A DNA stretch of 64,000 nt from NCBI GenBank assembly GCA_963737425.1, contig CAVTSX010000009.1:124001-188000 (forward strand), written 5' to 3'. The notes under the pieces are model-generated. The model had not been told where the DNA came from and did no database searches. It saw only the letters and a program-made list of their open reading frames with translations. Below are positions 1 through 7,974 of the stretch, in pieces. How positions within the stretch are numbered: the first letter of the stretch is position 1; each line of letters starts with the position of its first letter. The DNA comes from DASXRA01 sp963737425. GTDB taxonomy: Bacteria; Actinomycetota; Actinomycetes; Mycobacteriales; Jatrophihabitantaceae. The translations under genes and the position numbers were made by a program.

Positions 1-1
1 G

Positions 2-532
2 GCGGCCTTCCGCGAGGGTATCGACGAGTCCGACGAGCAGATGATCGAAGTGCTGCGCAGCGGGCCGTCCATCAGCGAGCGCTACGACCGACTACAGCTC
101 GAAGCCGAGCAGAGCATCGACGTCCTGGTGAAGGCTCCGGCCGTGCTGACGCGGCGGGGCAATCCGGCCGAGATTCAGTCGCTGAAACGGCGCGTCCGCA
201 ACCGCGGCCTCTACGAGGAGCAGGCGCTCACTGCTCCCGAGATCGAGCCGCACCTGTCGACGTGGGTGGCCGCCGGTGAGCAGATCCGCACCTACCGCGG
301 CGAACTGCCGGTCAAGATGGCGCTCATCGATCGGCGCGCTGCCCTGCTGGCCCTGCCGACGCCGGGCAGCGGCAGCAACTACACGGCGATCATCGTCCGC
401 CACGCCTCGGTCGGTGCGGCGCTCGGCATGTTGTTCGACCACCTCTGGGAACAGTCCCAGCCCTACCGGCCCGAAAGCCGTACGCGCTCGACGCAACGCC
501 ACGGCGCACCGCGCCGACCACGAAAGAACTGA
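2..532 (+). CDS. TrmB/LuxR-type transcriptional regulator, C-terminal part (5' end outside window)
   Basis: The reading frame is open from base 2, so the start and any N-terminal helix-turn-helix lie upstream. What remains (about 177 residues) looks like the effector half of actinobacterial TrmB-like regulators: a helical stretch rich in Glu and Arg, then a segment reading GEQIRTYRGELPVKMALIDR followed by a pattern of alternating hydrophobic residues ending in LFDHLWEQ. In many relatives a LuxR helix-turn-helix follows that LWE motif; here the protein ends about 25 residues later in a basic Arg/Pro tail with no second DNA-binding domain. It stops 35 bp before the secreted protease and could regulate it. 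Assignment rests on remembered family pattern, not on a search. Confidence 0.6.
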   Translation, partial: AAFREGIDESDEQMIEVLRSGPSISERYDRLQLEAEQSIDVLVKAPAVLTRRGNPAEIQSLKRRVRNRGLYEEQALTAPEIEPHLSTWVAAGEQIRTYRGELPVKMALIDRRAALLALPTPGSGSNYTAIIVRHASVGAALGMLFDHLWEQSQPYRPESRTRSTQRHGAPRRPRKN

Positions 533-567
533 CCCGCGCAGCTTGCGCATCAAGGAGGAACGAGTAC

Positions 568-3500
568 ATGTACGGGACGAGGCGCCGACGGGCGAGGGTG
601 CCGGCACGAGCCGTGCGACGTGGCAGGGCCGTCAGCCTGCTGTCGGTGGTGGCGTTGCTCATCGGCGCAGTGACATTTGCCGGCGAAGCTCCCGCTGCCG
701 CGGCGCCGAGTCCCGACACCGCCGGACCATCGGCACAGTCGTTCGTCTGCGACGGTCAGTGGCATCCGGTGCCGAGCGTCGACCCGCAGCACGACTACGG
801 CGACTACGACTCGATCGTGTCGGTCAGTTCGTTGTCGGCCAGCGACGCCTGGGGCATCGGGTACGCGCGCGACTTCAGCCAGCCCGGCGGCTACCAGACA
901 CTCGCCGAGCACTGGGACGGAACGTCGTGGTCCGCGGTCGCCATGCCGAACTCGACGAAGGCGAATTGGAACCAACTGGCCGCGGTGACGGCAGTCGCTA
1001 CCGACGACGTGTGGGCTGTCGGCAGTGAGGGCAGCGGTCCTTACGCATCGTTGATCGAGCACTGGGACGGCAGTTCGTGGACGATCCAGAGTGACGGCGT
1101 CCCGGACAGCTACCTGACCAGCGTGTCGGCCCACGGCCCGAACGACGTCTGGGTCGCCGGATCGACGAACTACATCGGCAGCGGACTGCTGATGCACTGG
1201 GACGGAGCGCAGTGGACTCGCACGCTGATTCCGGGGGCCCTCCTGTTCCGGGCAATCGACGAGCGCGCACCGAACGACATCTGGGCCGTTGGGCAGGAAT
1301 CCGTCAACGGCTACGGCGACGTGAGCCTCGCGTACCACTACAACGGCCGTACCTGGCGCCGATACGACACGCCCAACCCGCTCGGTAAGTACGACATCGA
1401 TCAGAACTGGCTTACGTCGGTCGATGCGATAAGCACGCGTGACGTGTGGGCCACCGGCGTCGCCCGGGATTCCGACTGGGGTATCGCTGATCGCCCGTTC
1501 ACGGCGCACTGGAACGGACGCCGGTGGGCTTTCGTGGCCACACCCGATCCGGGTGGCAGCACGCAGAGCACCGACCTGTGGGGCGCGGTCGCGTTCGGGC
1601 CGTCGGACATCTGGGCACTGGGCCGGGTCGGGCGTGATCCACGCTGGACGACGTTCGGCACGCACTGGGACGGCTCGTCGTGGACCGAGACTTCGCCCTC
1701 GACGAGCGGTGAGTTCCTCGGAGTCGGCAGCGACGGCGCGGGTGGCCTGTGGGGAGTCGGCGATCACGATTCCACGACGTACAACGGGGTCAGCACACTC
1801 GTCGAGCACCTGTGCCCGGCCGACGGCACGAACGCGCAGTCCGGCACTCGCTCGGCAGCCCCTGCTGCGCAGTCGTCGCCGGCTGCACACCCCAACCGCC
1901 GTCTGTGCGCGGCGCCGGCGAAGACCGGCTACGCGGGATGCTTCGCCGTGATGCGTACCGACAAGAACGGCCCGGCCGGCGTCCAGCCCAACGCCGCGCC
2001 ATCCGGATATGGGCCGGCCGACTTGCAAAGCGCTTACCGGCTGCCCTCGTCGGCGGCAGGCAGCGGGCAGACGGTGGCGATCGTCGACGCCTTCGACGAC
2101 CCGAACGCCGCTGCCGACCTTGCGACGTACCGCAGTCAGTACGGCCTGCCGCCATGCACCGAGGACACCGGCTGTTTCCGCAAGGTCGACCAGCGCGGCG
2201 GGACCACATACCCGGCACCGGACGGAGGTTGGGCCGGCGAGATATCGCTCGACCTCGACATGGTCAGCGCGGCGTGCCCCAACTGCCACATCCTGCTTGT
2301 CGAGTCCGACGACAACAGCCTGCTCAATCTCGGCGCCTCGGTGAACGAGGCAGTCGCGCTCGGCGCGAGGTTCGTCTCCAACAGCTACGGCGGCTCGGAA
2401 GACGCGGCCGAGACAAGCTGGGACACCACCTACTTCGACCACCCCGGCGTCGCCATCACCGCCAGTTCCGGCGACTACGGGTACGGCGTCGAGTACCCGG
2501 CCGCCTCGCAGTTCGTCACGTCCGTGGGTGGCACCTCGCTCGTGCACGACACCAGCAGTCGCGGCTGGAGTGAAACCGTGTGGAGCAACGACTCCGGCGC
2601 ACCCGGCAGCGGCTGCTCGGCGTTCGACCCGAAGCCGACGTGGCAGACCGATTCGGGCTGCGCGAACCGCGCGGTGGCCGATGTGTCCGCAGTCGCCGAC
2701 CCGGAAACGGGCGTTGCCGTCTATGACTCCTTCGGCGCTCCCGGCTGGGGAGTGTTCGGCGGCACCAGCGCGTCCTCCCCGATCGTGGCGGGCACTTACG
2801 CGCTTGCCGGAGCCCCGCCGGCCAGCAGCCAGCCGAACGCTTTCCCTTATGCGACAACGAATGCGTTCAACGACGTCACGTCCGGTAACAACGGAACCTG
2901 CACGCCGGATTACCTCTGCACCGCCGGTGCCGGCTATGACGGCCCGAGCGGGCTGGGCACGCCGAACGGTATCGCCGGATTCGCGCCGCACGGCCCGCAC
3001 GGCGACATCGCCGGCATCGTGACCGACGAGGCCACCCATGCGCCAATCGCCGGAGCGCAGGTCACGGCCGGCGGGCAACTGACGGTCACCGACGCCAGCG
3101 GACGCTACGACCTGTTCATACCGACCGGCAGCTACGCCGTAACGGCGTCGAACTACGGATACCGGTCGCAGACCGTTCGCGGCGTCAGCGTCACCCAGGA
3201 CCACGCGACGACCGCGGACTTCGCCCTGGCCGCGCTGCCGACCCACAGCGTCAGTGGCACGGTCACCGACGGGTCGGGCCACGGATGGCCGCTCTACGCG
3301 CAGATCGCCGTCGACGGCAAACCCGGCGGCCCGGTGTGGACCGACCCGGTGACCGGCCACTATTCGGTTGATCTACCCGAGGGTGCGACGTACACCCTGC
3401 ATGTGGCCGCGAACTATCCCGGCTACCAGGCCAAAGACATTGACGTTCGGGTGCGCACGACTGATGTCGTCGCCGATGTGCTCCTGCCGGTAGACGCGAA

Positions 3501-4302
3501 CACGTGCTCGGCGCCGGGCTACGCGTACCACTACGCGGGCGGCACGCAGACATTCGACAGCACGCAGGCGCCCACCGGATGGTCTACCGGCAGTGCGGCC
3601 AACGGTGCCGGCTGGGTGTTCGACGACCCCGGCAGCCAAGGCAACACCACCGGCGGTACTGGCAACTTCGCCATGGTCGACAGCGATCACGACGGCTTCG
3701 CAACCACCGAGGACGCCACCCTGGTCTCCCCGACCATGAATCTCGAGGCCGACGCCACGCCCGTCGTGCAATTCGCGCAAGACTTCTTCGACGGCTACCA
3801 CGACACGACGACGATCGACGTCAGCACGAACGACGGCCACAGCTGGAAGACGGTCGCCACACAGAACGCCTCGGCCGGTGGCCCGACCCAGACTGCGATC
3901 CCGATCCCGCAAGCCGCCCACAAGGCCCACGTCCGCATTCGCTTCCATTACCAGACGCAGTCGTGGACGTGGTGGTGGAAGCTCGATGACGTCTTCATCG
4001 GCAACCGCAGCTGTGATGCCGCTGCCGGCGACGGGCTCCTCGTGGGCACCGTCACTGCCGCCGGCACCAACGAACCGATCGATGGCGCCACAATCACCAA
4101 CAACGACAGGCCGAATGAGGTGGCCACGACCGCGCCGACCGGCGACCCTGGTATGCCAGGCGGCTTCTACTGGATGCTCACGGCGCAGGCCGGGAACCAG
4201 TCGTTCACGGCGGCCGCGAACGGCTACCAATCACAAACGCAAAACCTCACCGTCCGGCCGAACGTGACCACGCGCGCCGACTTCACGCTCATACCGAGCT
4301 AG
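568..4302 (+). CDS. Secreted sedolisin (S53) peptidase with N-terminal seven-repeat propeller-like domain
   Basis: Start ATG is preceded by AAGGAGG at 551-557. A basic N-terminus and hydrophobic core ending in Ala-rich sequence (residues 1-46) is a signal peptide. Residues about 60-425 hold seven repeats built on D-(V/I/A)-W-(A/G)-x-G and H-W-D-G-x-x-W, as expected for a seven-bladed beta-propeller. Residues about 495-820 are the S53 catalytic domain: Glu558 and Asp562 (E-x3-D), oxyanion Asp636 (SSGDYG), nucleophile Ser734 (GGTSASSP), and the terminal calcium-site signature (NDVTSG, then GYDGPSGLGTP). Two carboxypeptidase-regulatory-like beta sandwiches follow, then an immune-inhibitor/MAM-like domain (about 980-1150) and a third regulatory-like module. 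The usual sedolisin activation prodomain is not evident. The product should be an exported endopeptidase that binds surfaces or polymers; substrate unknown. Confidence 0.9.
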   Translation: MYGTRRRRARVPARAVRRGRAVSLLSVVALLIGAVTFAGEAPAAAAPSPDTAGPSAQSFVCDGQWHPVPSVDPQHDYGDYDSIVSVSSLSASDAWGIGYARDFSQPGGYQTLAEHWDGTSWSAVAMPNSTKANWNQLAAVTAVATDDVWAVGSEGSGPYASLIEHWDGSSWTIQSDGVPDSYLTSVSAHGPNDVWVAGSTNYIGSGLLMHWDGAQWTRTLIPGALLFRAIDERAPNDIWAVGQESVNGYGDVSLAYHYNGRTWRRYDTPNPLGKYDIDQNWLTSVDAISTRDVWATGVARDSDWGIADRPFTAHWNGRRWAFVATPDPGGSTQSTDLWGAVAFGPSDIWALGRVGRDPRWTTFGTHWDGSSWTETSPSTSGEFLGVGSDGAGGLWGVGDHDSTTYNGVSTLVEHLCPADGTNAQSGTRSAAPAAQSSPAAHPNRRLCAAPAKTGYAGCFAVMRTDKNGPAGVQPNAAPSGYGPADLQSAYRLPSSAAGSGQTVAIVDAFDDPNAAADLATYRSQYGLPPCTEDTGCFRKVDQRGGTTYPAPDGGWAGEISLDLDMVSAACPNCHILLVESDDNSLLNLGASVNEAVALGARFVSNSYGGSEDAAETSWDTTYFDHPGVAITASSGDYGYGVEYPAASQFVTSVGGTSLVHDTSSRGWSETVWSNDSGAPGSGCSAFDPKPTWQTDSGCANRAVADVSAVADPETGVAVYDSFGAPGWGVFGGTSASSPIVAGTYALAGAPPASSQPNAFPYATTNAFNDVTSGNNGTCTPDYLCTAGAGYDGPSGLGTPNGIAGFAPHGPHGDIAGIVTDEATHAPIAGAQVTAGGQLTVTDASGRYDLFIPTGSYAVTASNYGYRSQTVRGVSVTQDHATTADFALAALPTHSVSGTVTDGSGHGWPLYAQIAVDGKPGGPVWTDPVTGHYSVDLPEGATYTLHVAANYPGYQAKDIDVRVRTTDVVADVLLPVDANTCSAPGYAYHYAGGTQTFDSTQAPTGWSTGSAANGAGWVFDDPGSQGNTTGGTGNFAMVDSDHDGFATTEDATLVSPTMNLEADATPVVQFAQDFFDGYHDTTTIDVSTNDGHSWKTVATQNASAGGPTQTAIPIPQAAHKAHVRIRFHYQTQSWTWWWKLDDVFIGNRSCDAAAGDGLLVGTVTAAGTNEPIDGATITNNDRPNEVATTAPTGDPGMPGGFYWMLTAQAGNQSFTAAANGYQSQTQNLTVRPNVTTRADFTLIPS

Positions 4303-4773
4303 GAGGCCGTGTCCACTGTGGACGGTCAGCTTTCCCGGACTGGCCCGGGCGACGTCGACGGGGCGCTCGCTTCAGTAGCAGGCGCCCTTCGGCGAGCCTT
4401 AGTCGGCTGGTTCGGGGTTGATACCCCCTTCTGGATGCGGTGCCGTGCCGGCGTTGAAGGTTTCGCGGCCTTCGGCGTCGCTCGTCGCGCGAGGCGTCAA
4501 ACCAGGTCATGCGGCGTTGGCGGCAACTCCCCGGCGACCCGACAATTCCATCGGCGCGCTGGCGGCCCCGGGCCCGCCAGCGGTCCGTCCAAACCTGGTC
4601 GAAGGGCTGCAAGTGCGAGAGAGCTAACTCCGGTCGGCTGGTTATTGGGCAGGCTCGGCCGGGACCCGATCGCAACGGCAAGGAATGCGGCGTACAGTTC
4701 GGTAACTGGCAGGTTACGGTAGCCTGGTCGTTACCAATGCCGCACCGGCCCGAACCGGCGAAGGGGTGAGCTG
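4303..4773. other. 471-bp intergenic region without a supported gene
   Basis: Open frames on both strands here have no recognisable protein pattern, no ribosome-binding site and atypical composition. The region holds a 13-bp palindrome (GTCCACTGTGGAC, 4311-4323) nine bases after the protease stop, possibly part of a terminator, and the probable promoter/operator of the ArsR operon at its right end. Confidence 0.6.
4701..4735 (+). promoter_or_regulatory. Candidate ArsR-type operator and promoter
   Basis: GGTAAC at 4701-4706 and its complement GTTACC at 4730-4735 form a widely spaced dyad, with a further GGTTAC at 4712-4717 between them. The dyad ends 38 bp before the ArsR-family start codon. 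ArsR proteins typically repress their own operon by binding such dyads across the promoter. The sequence symmetry is seen; the regulatory role is inference. Confidence 0.35.
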
Positions 4774-5097
4774 ATGGCAGCGGCACGTGGTGACCCGTTC
4801 GAGGCGTTGGGTGATCCGAATCGGCGCGAGATATTGCGTCTGCTCAGCAGTGGCGACAAGCCGGTCCAGGAGATCGCGGCGGCCATGCCGATCAGCCGAC
4901 CGGCCGTCTCCCGGCACCTGCGTCTGCTGAAGAACGCCGGATTGGTCGCCGAGCACGCCGAGGGCACGCGCCGCATCTACCACCTGCAGGAGCAGGGAAT
5001 GCACGCCGTGCAGGCCTATCTCGAGCGCATTTGGGGCGACGCGGCGGCCAGATTCCGGTTGCTCGCCGAGAACACCAACCGGGCAAGGCGAAAGTGA
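4774..5097 (+). CDS. ArsR-family winged-helix transcriptional regulator
   Basis: A 107-residue single-domain repressor. The sequence FEALGDPNRREILRLL near the N-terminus, IAAAMPISRPAVSRHLRLLK as the recognition helix-turn-helix and the wing (GTRRIYHL) are typical of ArsR/SmtB proteins. No metal-binding cysteine pair is present, as in the subgroup paired with SRPBCC proteins. Its stop codon overlaps the GTG start of the SRPBCC gene, so the two are translationally coupled. The pairing ArsR plus AHSA1-like SRPBCC is common in actinobacteria, where the regulator is thought to control its partner. A probable operator lies just upstream. Confidence 0.9.
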   Translation: MAAARGDPFEALGDPNRREILRLLSSGDKPVQEIAAAMPISRPAVSRHLRLLKNAGLVAEHAEGTRRIYHLQEQGMHAVQAYLERIWGDAAARFRLLAENTNRARRK

Positions 5098-5546
5098 CCG
5101 CCCCGCTGCGGATGTCCTTGGAGGTCGCATGCTCCGTCGAGCACGCCTTCACCGTGTGGACGTCGGGCATCGGTGCGTGGTGGCCGCGCGATCACACGGT
5201 GTCCGGGCAAGGTGATCTCGACGTCGTCCTGCAGAGCGGCGTCGGTGGGCGGATCTATGAGCGCACCTCGGACGGCGTTGAACACGACTGGGGCGAGGTG
5301 ACCGTCTGGAAGCCGCCCACCCAGTTGGCCTACCTGTGGCACCTGCGGGCCGACCGCGCCGACGCCACCGAGGTCGAGATTCGCTTTGTGTCGCAGGGAG
5401 ACGCCGCCACCCGCATCGAGATCGAACACCGCGGCTGGGAGCGACTCGGAACCGCCGGCGAACAGGCGCGCAATCAGAATCGCGCCGGTTGGCAGACGCT
5501 GTTGCCGCACTTTCTTGCCGCGATCGCGAAAGGGGACGCTCGATGA
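5094..5546 (+). CDS. SRPBCC (AHSA1/START-like) domain protein
   Basis: A 150-residue protein of the helix-grip fold: an N-terminal strand with SVEHAFTVWTSGIGAWWP, the GGRIYERTSDG turn, VTVWKPPTQLAYLWHLR, and a long C-terminal helix containing the GWQTLLPHF segment. These match the activator-of-Hsp90-homology 1 group within SRPBCC proteins, which bind hydrophobic ligands in a deep pocket. GTG is chosen because it overlaps the ArsR stop (GTGA); an ATG inside the ArsR frame would add out-of-family sequence. The ligand is unknown. The next gene overlaps its stop codon (ATGA), giving a tightly coupled three-gene unit. Confidence 0.85.
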   Translation: MTAPLRMSLEVACSVEHAFTVWTSGIGAWWPRDHTVSGQGDLDVVLQSGVGGRIYERTSDGVEHDWGEVTVWKPPTQLAYLWHLRADRADATEVEIRFVSQGDAATRIEIEHRGWERLGTAGEQARNQNRAGWQTLLPHFLAAIAKGDAR

Positions 5547-5944
5547 GCACTGGAACGAAGGACGATCCGTGGATTCTCAAGACCCCGCCAGGTACGTCCG
5601 ACTACACGATGTACAAGGACGAGCAGGCCGACCCACCTGCACTTGTCTGCCGGGTGGGTTCCACCACGCTCAAGTATCGGCTGCGCGCGATCGACGACCT
5701 GCACGCCTGGCTGGCCGGGCAGGGCGATTGGGTTGCGCTCGGCGCGGCCGATGAGAAGAAGCCGGCCGCCACCGGCACGGTCGAGGCCTGGGGGCGGTCG
5801 CCGGACAATCCAGTCGGCGGCTGGTACGGCCTGCGCAACGGGTACCGCGGCCGATTCGGCATGTACCTCCCGCCATTGCTGGAGATGCTCGGCCTCGCCG
5901 AAGTCACCCACGATCCCCGCAGCAACCGCATGCGGGCGCTCTGA
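5543..5944 (+). CDS. Conserved actinobacterial protein of unknown function
   Basis: A 133-residue soluble protein whose ATG overlaps the preceding stop (ATGA). It begins with a polar segment (DDPWILKTPPGTSDYTMY) and contains a strongly patterned middle and end: GDWVALGAADEKK, then EAWGRSPDNPVGGWYGLRNG and GMYLPPLLEMLGLAEVTHD. I remember near-identical proteins in other actinobacteria, always small and of unknown function, often beside an ArsR/SRPBCC pair. There is no signal peptide, membrane segment or catalytic motif that I can name. Coupling to the SRPBCC gene suggests a shared task, but the sequence does not reveal it. Confidence 0.75.
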   Translation: MSTGTKDDPWILKTPPGTSDYTMYKDEQADPPALVCRVGSTTLKYRLRAIDDLHAWLAGQGDWVALGAADEKKPAATGTVEAWGRSPDNPVGGWYGLRNGYRGRFGMYLPPLLEMLGLAEVTHDPRSNRMRAL

Positions 5945-5983
5945 CCCACGTGCGCTGACCGGATGCGAATCGAGAGGATGACC

Positions 5984-6289
5984 ATGACAGTCGCGAAGGT
6001 GGTTCGATACAGAGCGAAGCCCGAATGTGCCGACGAGAACGAGCGCCTGATCCGCAGCGTGTTCGCCGAGTTGGCCGCGCAGCGGCCGGAGGGGCTGCGC
6101 TACGCCGCATTCCGTCTCGACGACGGCGTCAGCTTCGTGCACGTCGCGGTGCTGGACGTCGCCGAGAACCCACTCGCCACGTCGCCGGCGTTCGCGGAGT
6201 TCCAAGCCGGCATCGGGCAGCGGTGCGCCGAAGGTCCGGCCGCCGCCGACGCCACGGTGGTGGGCTCGTACGGCATGCTGGCGGACTGA
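5984..6289 (+). CDS. Small dimeric alpha/beta-barrel (ABM-like) protein
   Basis: About 101 residues. The beta-strand KVVRYRAKPECADENERLI followed by a helix and the pair of strands GLRYAAFRLDDGVSFVHV, then the motif SPAFAEFQAGIGQRC, fits the ferredoxin-like dimeric alpha-beta-barrel fold of antibiotic-biosynthesis-monooxygenase-like proteins. GAGAGG at 5972-5977 lies six bases before the third in-frame ATG (5984), so that start is preferred over 5963 or 5978. It follows the ArsR/SRPBCC unit by 39 bp and probably belongs to the same transcript. No catalytic residue is assignable. Confidence 0.7.
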   Translation: MTVAKVVRYRAKPECADENERLIRSVFAELAAQRPEGLRYAAFRLDDGVSFVHVAVLDVAENPLATSPAFAEFQAGIGQRCAEGPAAADATVVGSYGMLAD

Positions 6290-6347
6290 TTGATCCCCTT
6301 ATTCCGTAAGCATGTCCGGCCCTTCGGACACCAGCATGTCCAAGCGT

Positions 6348-6983
6348 TCAGACAGCCATACGCTCACGTACGGACGGAACGCCGTCGCCGGAAAGGTCGC
6401 CGAGGCCGGCCCCGCGTCCAGTCATCGCGAGCAGGAGCGACAGCGCCGGCCCGCTGACCTCGGGCCCGTCGCCGTAGGACCAATCCACATCGGTTGCCGT
6501 GAGCCGAAGTCCGTGAATCCGCTTCTTGGCGCCGATCGGGAACACAGCGGTCTTGTACATGTCCAGGCAGGCGATGCTCGCGTCGTCGGAGATCGACCCC
6601 GCAATTCCGAGCGGGCGGCGAAGGTCCTCGCCGTGCACGACTGCCTCGCCGAGCATCGTCACGACTGGTGCGGGCGGGCCGTTCGTCGTCGTCGTCCTGG
6701 CCCGCAGGCGTTTGACGATCTCGGCCGGCACAATCCGGCCAAGGTTGCGAGCGTCGCGGTCGATCATCCGGTTGAACCGACATCCGTTCGCGGCCATCCT
6801 CTTGAGGAAGTTGGCCTTCGTCTGCTCGGCGCCCGCCACGATGTGCGCAGCGACGATCTGCACCGTCCACCCTCCGCACAACGACCGCGCGGCCCATTGC
6901 TCGGAGGTCAGTGTTTCGAGCAGGTCGGCCAGCGCAGCGCGCTCGGTGTGGATCATGTCCCACGTCTTGGTCTCATTCCCCAT
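6348..6983 (-). CDS. Maleylpyruvate-isomerase/DinB-fold family protein (mycothiol-dependent type)
   Basis: A 211-residue protein with the N-terminal four-helix domain of mycothiol-dependent maleylpyruvate isomerases: WDMIHTERAALADLLETLT, then LCGGWTVQIVAAHIVAG. Metal-ligand candidates are His47, Glu113 and His117 (GEAVVHGEDLRRPLG, an E-x3-H pair as in the characterised enzyme). The family adopts the DinB metal-dependent fold and often uses mycothiol; most members have no proven substrate. A paralogue with the same motifs is encoded at 9395-10021 on the other strand. It faces the preceding operon convergently across a 58-bp gap. Confidence 0.85.
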   Translation of the reverse strand: MGNETKTWDMIHTERAALADLLETLTSEQWAARSLCGGWTVQIVAAHIVAGAEQTKANFLKRMAANGCRFNRMIDRDARNLGRIVPAEIVKRLRARTTTTNGPPAPVVTMLGEAVVHGEDLRRPLGIAGSISDDASIACLDMYKTAVFPIGAKKRIHGLRLTATDVDWSYGDGPEVSGPALSLLLAMTGRGAGLGDLSGDGVPSVRERMAV

Positions 6984-7440
6984 GGCTGTGCCGCTCCTTC
7001 ATGACGCCGAGTCGGTCGACCCCGATGTAGGTATGACGAACGGTAGGCGTCGAGGTCGACTTGGCGCGCATCCTGATCGGTGCCGAGCGTGTTGTCGTGC
7101 GTGCCAGTCGTCCCCGGTCTCGCTCTCGGTTCAGCGCGTGCCGGTCGTCGGCGATTCAAGAGGCCCGACCGACCGAACGTAGCTACCGTTCATCGAACGG
7201 CCAGCCTGATTCCGGGCCGCCCTCACTTGATCATCTCTGGCAGAACCGCCTCTGATCGCGGCTGCGGCAGAGATGATCAAGAAAGGCGACGTGCCGTCGC
7301 TGCCCCGCGCTCGTAGCCCGAGTTCGCGCCGAATCTGCCGTATGTCGGCGCGCCGGCACGCGCTAGTGTGCCTGCGGGGGGCAACACGGCGTCGACGGCT
7401 GCCGCGCGCGGCACGTGCGACAAAGCGATAGAAAGAGCGC
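6984..7440. other. 457-bp divergent intergenic region
   Basis: This stretch separates two divergently transcribed genes and must hold both promoters. Short open frames here lack coding signals. The only clear structure is the 56-bp inverted-repeat element at 7226-7281. A GC-rich dyad (GGCGCGCC within 7340-7360) lies upstream of the DUF4916 gene. Confidence 0.5.
7226..7281. repeat. 56-bp palindromic intergenic element, copy A
   Basis: Perfect 14-bp inverted ends: CTTGATCATCTCTG (7226-7239) and CAGAGATGATCAAG (7268-7281), separated by 28 bp containing ATCGCGG. The same structure recurs at 20450, 39043 and 52256. It could fold as a hairpin in RNA or cruciform in DNA. No open frame lies within it. 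Confidence 0.85.
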
Positions 7441-7974
7441 ATGACGCAGACGACCCCGCAGTCAGACAGCAGCTGGCTTGCCCCCGAGGAACTGGACGCC
7501 GCGCGCCAGCGCATGCCGGTTCTCTACGTCGATGCCATCCCGGTGCGCGTCGACACCCAGGGCGTGGTCACGTCGGTCGGGCTCCTGCTGCGGGCGACCC
7601 AGGAGGGCAAGATCACCCGGGCCCTGGTATCCGGGCGGGTCCTCTACCACGAGCGGGTACGCTCCGCCCTCTTGCGCCACCTCGAAAAGGACCTCGGCCC
7701 GCTCGCGTTGCCGCGCATACCCGTCTCGCCGCAACCGTTCACCATCGCCGAGTACTTCCCCACTCCCGGGGTCACGGCCTTCCACGACCCGCGCCAGCAC
7801 GCTGTCGCACTCGCCTACGTCGTCCCGGTCGAAGGCGACTGCGCACCGCAACAGGACGCACTGGAACTCAGCTGGTTCAGCCCGGCCGAGGTCCGCGACA
7901 CGAACCTGCTCGCCGAGATGGCCGGCGGACAAGGACTCCTACTCACGCAAGGACTCGCCCATGTCGGTTGCTGA
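7441..7974 (+). CDS. DUF4916 (NUDIX-like) family protein
   Basis: A 177-residue protein recognised by its conserved blocks: SWLAPEELDAARQRMPVLYV, then GLLLRATQEGKITRALVSGR, LLRHLEKDLGPLALPRIP and FHDPRQHAVALAYVVPV. DUF4916 proteins are related to NUDIX hydrolases; the Glu-rich Nudix box is replaced by the RALVSGRVLYHERVRSALLRH stretch, so nucleotide hydrolysis cannot be assumed. The stop overlaps the start of the downstream M20 peptidase by 14 bp, and the pair is probably co-translated. Its role in the cell is unknown. Confidence 0.85.
   Translation: MTQTTPQSDSSWLAPEELDAARQRMPVLYVDAIPVRVDTQGVVTSVGLLLRATQEGKITRALVSGRVLYHERVRSALLRHLEKDLGPLALPRIPVSPQPFTIAEYFPTPGVTAFHDPRQHAVALAYVVPVEGDCAPQQDALELSWFSPAEVRDTNLLAEMAGGQGLLLTQGLAHVGC

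Noticed and set aside
550..3360. Long minus-strand open frame (936 codons) antisense to the sedolisin
   Set aside because: Arg/Val/Gly-rich shadow typical of high-GC DNA; the plus strand has a signal peptide, catalytic residues and a ribosome-binding site.
4309..4722. Possible small gene between the protease and ArsR
   Set aside because: No ribosome-binding site, no recognisable pattern, competing frames on both strands of equal quality.
6317..6337. GTCCG...CGGAC dyad between convergent genes as a terminator
   Set aside because: Stem of only five pairs and no supporting tract; too weak to list.
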